In this document: piece after piece, positions 49,922 to 58,922 of the stretch
Layout: each line of letters opens with the position of its first letter
Numbering within the stretch: the first letter of the stretch is position 1
From: CAIVPM01 sp964477265
GTDB taxonomy: Bacteria; Bacteroidota; Bacteroidia; Chitinophagales; Chitinophagaceae
Assembly: GCA_964477265.1 (NCBI GenBank)
Contig: CAYZDJ010000006.1
Span: 1 to 64,000 of the forward strand
Direction of reading: 5' to 3'
Length of the DNA: 64,000 bases
The notes under the pieces: model-generated
Told to the model about the DNA's origin: nothing
Database searches by the model: none
Seen by the model: the letters and a program-made list of their open reading frames with translations, nothing else
Translations under genes and position numbers: made by a program

Positions 49922-52900
49922 TTACTCAACAACCAACTTTTCATTTAATACATTTCCTTTTGCTGTAATAACCTGCACTATATACAAACCTTTATTAAAC
50001 TGCTTTGTGTTTAAGGTTTGGTGTTCTGTTGCATTGTTCATTTGTTTAACTATTTTGCCTAAATAATCTATAACCACTATTTTTTTTATTTCCTCTTTGG
50101 ATTCAATATTCACAAGGTCTTTCGTTGGGTTTGGATAAATATTTACTGTTTGTTGCTTATCATTTACTGTTACAGATTTAACCTGGCTATATGTTTTTCT
50201 TCCATCATTATCTACGCCAGTTATCCTGTAGTAAAGTGTTAGGCTTTTTGAAGTAGCAGGTAATTTATCATCCCTAAATGTGTAATCATTTTCTGCATTA
50301 TTATTTGCCTTTATTTTTCCAATTACTATAAAATCTCTTGCATTTTCACTTCGCTCTATATTGTAATGGCTCACATTTACTTCATTGGCTGTTTGCCATT
50401 CATTACTTACATTTTTATCATTTGTAAGTCGCAATTGATAACCAGTAATGGTTAAAGGTGTTACCACAGCAGGTATTATAATTTTGGTATTGGCAACATT
50501 GGTTAGTACAGGCTTGTTATAATCAAAGTAAATAGACGCTGTGTTTGGAATAATTGTGCCTACAGCAGCATTACTTACAGGCTTAACCCTGAAGCTAACA
50601 AAACCATTGCTACCTAATTGATTGATATTACTATCTGGCAACTGAATATTAGTAAACTCAAAGTAAACTTTATTGCCATTAATAGTTGTTTTGCAGTTAT
50701 GGCTGCTACCCATTAACTGGAAACTATTTGCCTGCAACAAGCTGCTTAATGTGTCTGCTATCACAACATTAACTGCAGTATCATTTCCTGTATTTTGAAA
50801 GTGGACAGTATAATCAATATAACTACCATTGGCAACCTGTATAGTGGTAAAAAATGGTGTGGCATTTTTATCATTAGGGTCAAAAGAAGATTTTACAATG
50901 GAATAAAACGAATCAATGTTATCATTACCATTGTAGCTTACTATTGTATAAAACCACACCGTATCGCCAATAGTTGCAGTAGGTTTGGTTTGCAAATAAG
51001 AAATAATTGCACCGGAACCATTAAATCCAGTTGTAAAGGTTTTGTTTATTTCATTTACACCATTAAAAACTGCACCACTCGAATTAGATAAGTAATTCAT
51101 TTTACTGCTATCAAATCTTAAGCTCACAGTTGCAGTTATATTGCCTGTACTGTAATTGCGAAAGTTTGTAAGTGCTATGCAGTTAAAGCCAGCTTTTGTT
51201 TTTCCATATAAAACAGTATATGCCTTTACACTGTCAAATTGTATTATTGGTGATTGAATAGCAAAAAATGTATTCAAATGTGCTGTGGTATCAAATTGCC
51301 TGAATATACCTTTCAAGGTATCTGGTTTTGCAACATACCAATTTGCAGCACTTACATAAACCTTAAATACACCAGTATCTCTTGCACTTACATTGTAATA
51401 GCCATTAGCATCTGTATAGGTTTTATACGTTTTATTATTACAGGTTAAATTAACCTCAAAATTATTTGCCCATTGTTCATTAAGGTCTTTAATGCTATTT
51501 TTATTGCTATCAATAAATGCCCTACCCAAAACTGTTGGATAGCCAAAGCAATGATTAACATTGTTTGTAGGATTGCAAACAGGATAAACCCTTGCACCAG
51601 GCGTGTTAATAAAGAAACTGCCGGTGTTAGGGATGCATTTTATTTTTCCTGTGTCAAAACTGATAAGTTTAATACCATCAGGAATTGTTGGTAAGCAATT
51701 CAAAAAATTGCCATTTAATCTTAATGTATCTAAACCACTTGACTTAATATCTCCAATTATATCAGTAATCTGATTATTGCTAATGTCTAACTCCCCAATC
51801 TTAACATCATCCATATACGGAACATTACCTGGTGCAAATGGATAGATAGTATCGTTAAAGATAAAATTTTTTATGCGGTTATAAGATAAATCTAGTTTAG
51901 GTATTATTAAATAAGTTTTTCGAAAAAAAAGCCTTGGCTGTTGACCAAGATAGTTACCAAAATTGTTATGAGAAAGGTTGATAGAATTTAAATATATTGG
52001 TGAGGAAGAGAAATTAGCATTTTGTGCATCTATTGTGCAGTTGCTGATATTGCAATAAGATAAGTCTAAATCATAATATCCACCACCACCAGTTTTAAAG
52101 TAAATATTAGCACTGGTAATACCTGGATTGTGCGAAAAATTTGCAGTAAAGTGATTGCTTCCCTGATTAAAAATAGCAGGAATAGGTGTAGGGATTGAGG
52201 TTAGATTATTATAACTGACATCAAAGCTACACCTTGAATCGCAACAGTTACCAACAATATTACTTAAAAAATCAAAACTACTAATATCATTATGAGAATA
52301 ATCTTGCATTTGATTAATGGTAAAAACACTCCCTAAATAATTAATAGCTTGTGCACTTGTAAAATGATTATACGAAAAATCTCTTTTAGGTATAGTACCC
52401 AAAGGATATAAAGTACACCCAGAATAAAAAGTTGGTGGCTGATTATAATAAGGGCTAGTGTAATAAATATTTGGTACAGGACCAGTTAAATTATTTTTTC
52501 TACAACTAAAAATAAAAAAACGATAACTGGAAAGTGGCAATGGCGATAAATCAGTTATGGTATTGCTATCACAAGTAAAGGAAAAGATTGTCTCAAAATA
52601 TTGATTGTTTATGTCAGAATAGAAAGAGTAATGGGCATCACTATCGCCCCATGCAAAAAACAGAAATGGTTCTAACGTGGTAATGTTTTTATTGTTAAGG
52701 CTTATTGCACCTTTTAACTTATTTATATATAAGGCACGACTGGTAAATTTATAAAACATTGCACCATCAATCGTAGAATCATCAATAAAGCAGGTAGGGC
52801 AATATGTACTATTATTTCCTCCACCAATAGTTGGAAACCCACCATAATAAGGCTTGGGATTTGGTTGACTTGTGTAATAGAAATTCCAGTTGCCTGAAGA

Positions 52901-53023
52901 ATACATACCATTGGCAATATCTTTAAATAACCTGCGTGTGGCTGTATCTTTTACTACATATGTTTGTGCAGCAAGGCTGCAAATAGACAACGAACAAATG
53001 AAAAGGGCAAGCGTTTTTTTCAT
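49922..53023 (-). CDS. Giant T9SS surface protein with leucine-rich-like repeats
   Basis: The 1033-residue protein has a signal peptide (about 1-19, ending LAAQ). An irregular leucine/asparagine-rich repeat region follows (about 80-460) with units such as LDLSYNRIKNFIF and IGELDISNNQITDI. Then come a Cna-B/SdrD-like domain (VLGRAFIDSNKNSIKDLNE ... TYTDANGYYNVSARDTG), the DUF11-like domain (FDPNDKNAT, YIDYTVHFQNTGNDTAVNVVIADTL), and a type A T9SS tail (IYPNPTKDLVNIESKE ... GLYIVQV ... EKLVVE). The repeat region suggests protein or glycan binding at the cell surface. It is closely related at the C-terminus to its neighbour and to 34666-36939, and probably forms a unit with the following gene. 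Confidence 0.85.
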   Translation of the reverse strand: MKKTLALFICSLSICSLAAQTYVVKDTATRRLFKDIANGMYSSGNWNFYYTSQPNPKPYYGGFPTIGGGNNSTYCPTCFIDDSTIDGAMFYKFTSRALYINKLKGAISLNNKNITTLEPFLFFAWGDSDAHYSFYSDINNQYFETIFSFTCDSNTITDLSPLPLSSYRFFIFSCRKNNLTGPVPNIYYTSPYYNQPPTFYSGCTLYPLGTIPKRDFSYNHFTSAQAINYLGSVFTINQMQDYSHNDISSFDFLSNIVGNCCDSRCSFDVSYNNLTSIPTPIPAIFNQGSNHFTANFSHNPGITSANIYFKTGGGGYYDLDLSYCNISNCTIDAQNANFSSSPIYLNSINLSHNNFGNYLGQQPRLFFRKTYLIIPKLDLSYNRIKNFIFNDTIYPFAPGNVPYMDDVKIGELDISNNQITDIIGDIKSSGLDTLRLNGNFLNCLPTIPDGIKLISFDTGKIKCIPNTGSFFINTPGARVYPVCNPTNNVNHCFGYPTVLGRAFIDSNKNSIKDLNEQWANNFEVNLTCNNKTYKTYTDANGYYNVSARDTGVFKVYVSAANWYVAKPDTLKGIFRQFDTTAHLNTFFAIQSPIIQFDSVKAYTVLYGKTKAGFNCIALTNFRNYSTGNITATVSLRFDSSKMNYLSNSSGAVFNGVNEINKTFTTGFNGSGAIISYLQTKPTATIGDTVWFYTIVSYNGNDNIDSFYSIVKSSFDPNDKNATPFFTTIQVANGSYIDYTVHFQNTGNDTAVNVVIADTLSSLLQANSFQLMGSSHNCKTTINGNKVYFEFTNIQLPDSNINQLGSNGFVSFRVKPVSNAAVGTIIPNTASIYFDYNKPVLTNVANTKIIIPAVVTPLTITGYQLRLTNDKNVSNEWQTANEVNVSHYNIERSENARDFIVIGKIKANNNAENDYTFRDDKLPATSKSLTLYYRITGVDNDGRKTYSQVKSVTVNDKQQTVNIYPNPTKDLVNIESKEEIKKIVVIDYLGKIVKQMNNATEHQTLNTKQFNKGLYIVQVITAKGNVLNEKLVVE

Positions 53024-53051
53024 AGCAAGTAGTTTTTATATTAATATCAGT

Positions 53052-55943
53052 TTATTCTTTTATCACTTTCACTTTATCCCCATTACCAAAACTTAAAATA
53101 TACAATCCCTTAGCCCAGCCACTTATATCAAATGTTTGTTGCAACGAGGTTAATTGCAGTGTTGCAACTCTTTTACCCATTGCATCAAACACATCCACCT
53201 GATTAATATTGTTGGTTACAGTTGCAACGCTGCGGCTAATGGTTAATTGGTTGGTTGCAGGATTAGGATAAACAGTAATACTACTCTTATCATTTAATTT
53301 TATTGCAACAATGTTTGAATAGCTTTCCTTTCCATTTACCTCAATAATATTTAACCTGTAATAGTTTATACCTTTTGCAGGATGCTCATCAAAGCCTTTG
53401 TAAACACTGGCTTTACTGGCAGGCACAGTAGCAATGGTTGTGTATGTTTTATTGTCTGTACTTTTTTCTACAACATATTTTGAAACGCCATATTCATTCA
53501 GCATTTGCCAATGCAAACTCACTGTTTTATTAGTATTTAATTCTCCTGCAAATTCTTTAAGCAGTTTAGGCAATGTAGTATTTATAACTACTATTTTTTC
53601 TGTATTGGTTTTTACTGGCTGGTTAAAATCAAAATAAATATCAGCACTGTTTTTAATAGTGTCATTATGAACCAATGAAGATTTGGGTTTAATACGATAA
53701 ACAATATAACCATGGCTTGCAGGTTCATTGTGGTTACTATCAACAAGCAAAATATTATCAAACTTCCATTCTAGTTTATTACCCTCTGTTATAGTTAATT
53801 TATAAGAATGGCTTGCAACAACCATTTCAAAGCTACTCATATCCAACTTGCTGTCTATCTTGTCTTTTACATCTACAATAAAGGCTGTGTCGTTACCTGT
53901 ATTTTGAAAACGAATGGTATAAAGCAATGATTCATTACCTGCAATTTCATTGGTGGTAATGGTTCCATTATGGTTTTCAGTTTTATCATTAGGGTCAAAT
54001 GAAAGCCTGATGGTTTGATGAAGTGCAGAAACATTATCATAAGGTGTTTCATCTGTTGTAGTACTTGTGGCTGTTGCGTACATACTAATTACTTGACCCA
54101 AATGGATAGATGCAGTATCGATGCGTAATGTAACGTTGATAAATCCAATGCTGTCTAAATCAAAACCATAATACTTCCATATCAAAGTATCGCCATGTAT
54201 GGAAGTATAGTTTGGCGTTGCTGAAACAAATCCTTGCTTTGAGTCCTTAACCAAACGGACTTCGCCTGTTGGCGTTGTTGTTCCCTGGTTTTTTAAAGTA
54301 ATGCCATATGAAACATAATTACCAGGTCTTGGTACATTCCAGCTTTCCCATAAATTTATGTGCAAATCTGTTTTGTTGGGTATAGGTTCTACTTTAAAGT
54401 TTATAGTGTCAGTCCTGCCTTCTGCTGTAAAAACAGATGTATCAGAATTTGGGGTAAATGTCCAGTATTGTTTTGAAAAATTGGTAATAGTTGTAGTAAA
54501 CTTGCCTGTTTCAGGGGTTTCTATAACATATCTTCCTGTATCATCTACAGATGAATAAGAAGTGTTTTGGGTAGTATCGTTAGTGGCTTTTAATTTAAAG
54601 TGTTTAAATAATTTTTCGCCCTGATCGTAGTGTCCATTGCCATCTGCATCGTTATACACCAAACCTGTAATGTGGTTGATATTGTATTCGTTTGAACTGG
54701 AAACTGTAGAGGCATTAAATCCAATAAAGTTTCTTGTAGCGTTGTAATACTGCAAATTGTAATTGTAATCTGTCCATGTAAAAGGAATGTATTTTACGTT
54801 TCCATTATTATATAATACTTTATAAGCTTCAAAATTATGAATTGTGGAGTCATAAGTAGGAGAGCATACAGTAGGATAACTTCTGTCTGTAGCCAGAATA
54901 ATTGTAGAATCATTAATTGATATAATACTTGGAGGATAATTTTCATAAGACGTAGGCATTTGCGGCAAAATCATTGGTCCAAGATTAGGTGTACCACAGC
55001 CATAAATACAGTGTTGCTCAAACAAAGGGTATGAAGTATTGCTGGTTGATACTGCATAAGATTTGTAAGGTGGATTATATCCTTGATTATTTATGTTACC
55101 ACAATTGGCATTAGAACTCAACCAGCAATCAGGACAATCAATTTGATCTAACAATACATAATTGTTAACGTTTTCAAACTGTTTATATGTACCTGAACTA
55201 ATAATTTTCGAACTAATTAAACTACCGGTGGCACCATTAAAAATATTGTACCATCCATTAGAAAAGTAACGATATTGAGCTAAACCAGTTAATGAATCTT
55301 CTGTAACTTTTAAATTCAATGTAGCTTTATCCTCTTCAATATTTTTTATGTTATGATTATACTCATAAGGCAAATTAGACCAGATTACATTTCCATTTTT
55401 ATCTATTTTAGTTAACTGCTTATTGAAAACAAATACAGTTCCAGTGTCACTGGTTGGTGCAGACAACTTTCCCTCTTCTGCAGCATTATTAACACCAAAA
55501 GACTTACTCCAAATAATATTCCCAAACCTGTCTATTTTCAATAGCCAGGCATCTTTACTATTGCTATTACCAACAACATTGCCATTAATTGAATTTGAAC
55601 TTCCAACACAAACAAAATTACCATCTGCCGATTTTGAAACAGAATAAAAGACATCACTTTTTGAACCTCCAAGTTTTTTTTGCCACATCAAATTACCATT
55701 AACCGATAAACACCACACCATTGCATCAACTGAATCAGAATAACCATACAGTTTATCATATCCTACAACAATGTAACTTCCATTATTAGCTCTTGCAACA
55801 TCAGTAATTATTAAATAACGAGTATTGACACCATTGAAATAAGAACCACCTAATTGCCTTTTCCACTTAACATCAGGCAACTGGGCTATAACAAAATTTT
55901 TAAGGAAAAAAAGTGAAAAAATGAGTAGGCAAAACTTTTTCAT
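53052..55943 (-). CDS. Giant T9SS surface protein with beta-propeller-like repeats
   Basis: The 963-residue protein starts at the ATG at 55943 (an upstream in-frame ATG adds 30 residues before the signal peptide and is rejected). After the signal (about 1-21, ending VIAQ), blades with the pattern W-x-K-x-x-GG ... D-x-W-x-x-K-x-D-x-x-GN appear (KRQLGGSYFNGV, WQKKLGGSKSDVF, WLLKIDRFGNIIWSKSFG), typical of SBBP-like propellers. A Cna-B-like domain (VYNDADGNGHYDQGE) follows, then two DUF11-like domains (WNVPRPGNYVSYGITLKNQG; FDPNDKTEN ... YTIRFQNTGNDTAFIVDVKD). It ends with a type A T9SS sorting tail (VYPNPATNQLTIS ... GLYILSF ... KVIKE). It shares layout with the downstream paralogue. Confidence 0.85.
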   Translation of the reverse strand: MKKFCLLIFSLFFLKNFVIAQLPDVKWKRQLGGSYFNGVNTRYLIITDVARANNGSYIVVGYDKLYGYSDSVDAMVWCLSVNGNLMWQKKLGGSKSDVFYSVSKSADGNFVCVGSSNSINGNVVGNSNSKDAWLLKIDRFGNIIWSKSFGVNNAAEEGKLSAPTSDTGTVFVFNKQLTKIDKNGNVIWSNLPYEYNHNIKNIEEDKATLNLKVTEDSLTGLAQYRYFSNGWYNIFNGATGSLISSKIISSGTYKQFENVNNYVLLDQIDCPDCWLSSNANCGNINNQGYNPPYKSYAVSTSNTSYPLFEQHCIYGCGTPNLGPMILPQMPTSYENYPPSIISINDSTIILATDRSYPTVCSPTYDSTIHNFEAYKVLYNNGNVKYIPFTWTDYNYNLQYYNATRNFIGFNASTVSSSNEYNINHITGLVYNDADGNGHYDQGEKLFKHFKLKATNDTTQNTSYSSVDDTGRYVIETPETGKFTTTITNFSKQYWTFTPNSDTSVFTAEGRTDTINFKVEPIPNKTDLHINLWESWNVPRPGNYVSYGITLKNQGTTTPTGEVRLVKDSKQGFVSATPNYTSIHGDTLIWKYYGFDLDSIGFINVTLRIDTASIHLGQVISMYATATSTTTDETPYDNVSALHQTIRLSFDPNDKTENHNGTITTNEIAGNESLLYTIRFQNTGNDTAFIVDVKDKIDSKLDMSSFEMVVASHSYKLTITEGNKLEWKFDNILLVDSNHNEPASHGYIVYRIKPKSSLVHNDTIKNSADIYFDFNQPVKTNTEKIVVINTTLPKLLKEFAGELNTNKTVSLHWQMLNEYGVSKYVVEKSTDNKTYTTIATVPASKASVYKGFDEHPAKGINYYRLNIIEVNGKESYSNIVAIKLNDKSSITVYPNPATNQLTISRSVATVTNNINQVDVFDAMGKRVATLQLTSLQQTFDISGWAKGLYILSFGNGDKVKVIKE

Positions 55944-56116
55944 AACAGTTGTTTTTTGCGTGAAGGTTAATTTTAGCAGCTGCAATGTAAGTATTTGATA
56001 AATAATTATCAAGAGAATTATCCAGATGTGCAAGTATTACTTAGCAAAATTTATTTTGCAAAAAAATTGCACTCATATTTCATCAACCTTATCTTCGCTG
56101 CCTACAAATTATTAAA

Positions 56117-56275
56117 ATGGAAGCTAAAAAATCAACTGGAAAATATTGGGTTTATTTCACTATTTGGACTGCAATTATGAGCTATATGCTTTTTAGTGAT
56201 AGCTTAAGACCATTTTTTTGGTTGGCTTTACCTGGTGTTTGCACACATTTTGTAAAAGGAATGGATCTGATTTAA
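56117..56275 (+). CDS. Small membrane protein (52 residues)
   Basis: The frame encodes 52 residues: a short basic head (MEAKKSTGKYW), a hydrophobic segment VYFTIWTAIMSYMLF, a turn SDSLRP, and a second hydrophobic segment FFWLALPGVCTHF, ending VKGMDLI. It looks like a two-helix inner-membrane protein. I recognise no family. Support is the amphipathic layout and a lone good frame in an otherwise empty gap; no clear promoter was seen. It is divergent from the large T9SS gene. Confidence 0.5.
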   Translation: MEAKKSTGKYWVYFTIWTAIMSYMLFSDSLRPFFWLALPGVCTHFVKGMDLI

Positions 56276-56285
56276 TTTCTTTTCT

Positions 56286-56320
56286 CTCGCAGAATATACA
56301 GATAACGCAGAATAATATTC
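56286..56320. repeat. CGCAGA-type dispersed repeat relic
   Basis: CTCGCAGAATATACAGATAACGCAGAATAATATTC contains two CGCAGAA units and an ACAGATAA unit, resembling the CACAGAT elements near 2570, 28804 and 34562. It lies between the small membrane-protein gene and the dihydroorotate dehydrogenase stop. Confidence 0.45.
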
Positions 56321-56335
56321 GTTGTAAGGGTTTGT

Positions 56336-57277
56336 TTACACTCTTTTCAATTTTCCTTTAAACTCGTTTATTGAGCTATAGCCTTTTTGTTGCATAATGT
56401 GCAGCAATTCGTTTTCAATTCTGTTAAAGCAGTCAATGCCTTGCTGCCAAAGCGTTGTACCAATTTGCACCATTGTTGCCCCACACAAAATGTGTTCATA
56501 GGCATCTTGTCCAGTTTGCACACCACCACAACCTACAATATCAATATGTGGCAGTAATTCATAAAACTTATTTACATTGGCAAGTGCTGTGGGTTTAATG
56601 TATAAGCCACCAACGCCACCAAAACCATTTTTGGGTTTTATAACAGTTGCATCAGTATCAACATCTACAAACAAGCCATTACCAATACTATTTACACAAC
56701 ATATATATGCAATAGGAAACTGGTTTAAAACATTTGCCATTTCATCAAAATGTACCATATCAAAGTATGGTGGAAGCTTAACTGCTATTGGTTTTTGGCA
56801 CACTTCAAAGGCTTTTTCAAGCAATTCTTTTGATGCTGCAAAATCGTAGCCGGTTTGTGGCTTGCCAGTAATATTTGGACAGCTTAAATTAAGTTCTATT
56901 AACTGTAAAGTAGATGATTGATTGGCAATTTTCAACAACTCAACATTCTCGTTGTGCGATAATCCTGCAACAGAAAGTATAACTAACTTATCGTTTTGCT
57001 TTTCATTTTCTTCAATAAAGTTCAGGTAATAATTAATGCCATTGTTGGGCAAACCCATTGAATTTATTGAGCCCTGTGGAATATTGGCATATCTGGGGCT
57101 TGGGTTGCCTTCTCTATACTCTAATGTGCAGCTTTTAGTAACAATAGCACCAACATTGGTTTGTGCAAGTTGTGATAATTCTTCTTTTTGCATGCACCAA
57201 ACGCCAGAAGCATTCATTAAACAATTTGGTAAAAAAGTATTGGCTAAAGTAGTTGACAGAGTAGGTTGAATATTCAC
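56336..57277 (-). CDS. pyrD: Dihydroorotate dehydrogenase, class 1A type
   Basis: PyrD oxidises dihydroorotate to orotate. The 313-residue form starting at the GTG at 57277 begins VNIQPTLSTTL and continues with LMNASGVWC. It has the catalytic-base loop LNLSCPNITGKPQTGYDF, whose Cys is the class 1 base, and the phosphate-binding VGCGGVQTGQDAYEHILCGATMVQIGT (quoted in part: GCGGVQTGQDAYEH). The SCPN-x-x-GKPQ pattern marks the fumarate-reducing class 1A group. An ATG at 57415 also exists in frame, but its extra 46 residues are encoded by half of a large palindrome and are not family-like. It is divergent from the UMP synthase. Confidence 0.88.
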   Translation of the reverse strand: MNIQPTLSTTLANTFLPNCLMNASGVWCMQKEELSQLAQTNVGAIVTKSCTLEYREGNPSPRYANIPQGSINSMGLPNNGINYYLNFIEENEKQNDKLVILSVAGLSHNENVELLKIANQSSTLQLIELNLSCPNITGKPQTGYDFAASKELLEKAFEVCQKPIAVKLPPYFDMVHFDEMANVLNQFPIAYICCVNSIGNGLFVDVDTDATVIKPKNGFGGVGGLYIKPTALANVNKFYELLPHIDIVGCGGVQTGQDAYEHILCGATMVQIGTTLWQQGIDCFNRIENELLHIMQQKGYSSINEFKGKLKRV

Positions 57278-57352
57278 GAAATATTTTTTGCAAAATAAAG
57301 GGATAATTAAACCAATATTTGCACTCGAATTATAAACGTCTGCTTTGTGTTT

Positions 57353-57433
57353 TTCGCTAAGAGATAAGAAGTAAAAAGGAGAAAAAGCGATGCTTTTCCG
57401 TTTTATCTTTTTCATTCTTTATCTCTTAGCGAA
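57353..57433. repeat. About 80-nt imperfect palindrome between the pyrimidine genes
   Basis: TTCGCTAAGAGATAAGAA (57353-57370) pairs with TTCTTTATCTCTTAGCGAA (57415-57433) with one bulge, and the inner part also pairs around GAAAAAGC-GAT-GCTTTTCC. It covers the gap upstream of the UMP synthase start (57499) and the N-terminal codons of the longer dihydroorotate dehydrogenase frame. Confidence 0.75.
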
Positions 57434-57498
57434 GTTTTTTCGAAGAAAATAGTTAGCAGGCTTTTAGACAACTACTACTTAATTTTAAGTAATTAACT

Positions 57499-58863
57499 AT
57501 GAATGCAACTTCGTTTTTAAGTAATTTGGTAGATATAGAATGTATAAAGTTTGGCAGCTTTACTTTAAAAAGTGGTCAACAATCGCCAATTTATATTGAT
57601 TTAAGAGAGTTGGTCTCTTATCCCTATTTATTGCAACAATTAGCAAATTTATTTAAGGAAAAAATACCCAGTAACATTGACAGAATTTGTGGTGTGCCTT
57701 ACGCTGCATTGCCTATGGCTACAGCAGTTTCGCTTGATTGCAACACGCCAATGATTATTAAAAGGAAGGAAGCAAAAAGCTATGGTGGCAAAAAATTAAT
57801 TGAAGGCAAGTTTAATAAAGGCGATAAGATTTTGTTGATTGAAGATGTAATTACAAGCGGCATCAGTCTTGAAGAAACCATTGTAGAATTAGAAGCAGAA
57901 GGATTGGTTATTGAAAAGATTTTGGTAGTGCTAAACAGGGAGCAAGGTGGTGTTGAAAAACTACAACATAAAGGTTATAACGTAGAAGCATTGTTTAGCA
58001 TGAAAGGCTTGATACAATTGCTTTACAATGAAAATAAAATTGACGAAAGTTGCTACAATGATGTAATGAATTTTCTATCTGCTTCGCAAATAAAAGTTGA
58101 AACAAAAGAGGAAAGAATTACTTTTCCATTAACCCACAAAAATAAAAAAGCACAGCAACTGCTTGATATTGCCAATGCAAAAAAAAGCAACATCATCGCC
58201 AGTGTAGATTTAACTACAACACAGGCTATACTTGATTTTTTAAGCAAAGTTGGCAACAATATTTGTGCAGCAAAACTGCATATTGATATTGTTAGTGACT
58301 TTAGCGAAACATTTATACAGCAATTAAAAGCACTATCGCAGCAACTAAACTTTATGCTGATAGAAGACAGAAAATTTGCAGATATTGGTAACACACAATT
58401 GTTGCAAATAAGTCAGGGCGTACATAAAATTTCAAGCTGGGCAGATTTTGTAACGATACATGTTATTGCTGGCGAAGCTTCCTTAAAAGCTATTGAAGAT
58501 TGGGATGATGAAAGCAAACCTGCCTTAATTCCTATACTTGAAATGAGCAGTAAAGGAGCATTAACTGATGCACATTATATTGCAAAATGCAAAGAGTTTA
58601 TTGGAAAATATAATAGTGTTGTTGGTGCTGTTTGTCAAACTACTTCATTAGATAAACATTTGTTAAAGTTTACTCCAGGCATACATTTAAGCTCAACAGG
58701 AGATACCAAAGGACAACAGTTTAACACTCCACAATTTGCTGTTGAAAATCAACATTCACATTTCTTAATTATTGGGCGTGGCTTGTATGAAGCAGCACAA
58801 CCACAAGTTGCCATAGAAAATTATTTACAAGCAGTTAAAGAAACTGGTTTGTTTGCTAACTAA
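57499..58863 (+). CDS. pyrEF: UMP synthase: orotate phosphoribosyltransferase fused to OMP decarboxylase
   Basis: The 454-residue enzyme carries both last steps of UMP synthesis in eukaryotic order. The OPRT half (1-195) has the PRPP loop LLIEDVITSGIS (112-123), RKEAKSYGGKKLIEG and LNREQGGVEKL. The decarboxylase half (about 205-450) has the catalytic Lys259 in AAKLHID and the D-x-K-x-x-D tetrad in EDRKFADIGNT (290-299), plus SWADFVTIHV, EMSSKGAL and IGRGLYEAA. The DRKFADIGNT form is the eukaryote-like one rather than the E. coli-type DLKFHDIPNT. With the class 1A PyrD next door it supports a compact UMP pathway. A terminator follows. Confidence 0.92.
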   Translation: MNATSFLSNLVDIECIKFGSFTLKSGQQSPIYIDLRELVSYPYLLQQLANLFKEKIPSNIDRICGVPYAALPMATAVSLDCNTPMIIKRKEAKSYGGKKLIEGKFNKGDKILLIEDVITSGISLEETIVELEAEGLVIEKILVVLNREQGGVEKLQHKGYNVEALFSMKGLIQLLYNENKIDESCYNDVMNFLSASQIKVETKEERITFPLTHKNKKAQQLLDIANAKKSNIIASVDLTTTQAILDFLSKVGNNICAAKLHIDIVSDFSETFIQQLKALSQQLNFMLIEDRKFADIGNTQLLQISQGVHKISSWADFVTIHVIAGEASLKAIEDWDDESKPALIPILEMSSKGALTDAHYIAKCKEFIGKYNSVVGAVCQTTSLDKHLLKFTPGIHLSSTGDTKGQQFNTPQFAVENQHSHFLIIGRGLYEAAQPQVAIENYLQAVKETGLFAN

Positions 58864-58871
58864 AATACACT

Positions 58872-58903
58872 AAAAAAGCCTTGAAATATTTCAAGGCTTT
58901 TTT
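58872..58903. terminator. Bidirectional terminator
   Basis: AAAAAAGCCTTGAAA paired with TTTCAAGGCTTTTTT (perfect 15-bp stem, very small loop) lies 9 bases after the UMP synthase stop and 20 bases after the metK stop on the other strand. Confidence 0.88.
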
Positions 58904-58922
58904 ATTATCTGTTCAAATTGAT

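Noticed and set aside
57278..57415. N-terminal extension of dihydroorotate dehydrogenase
   Set aside because: Half of it is the translated palindrome; class 1 enzymes begin close to the VNIQPTLSTTL segment.
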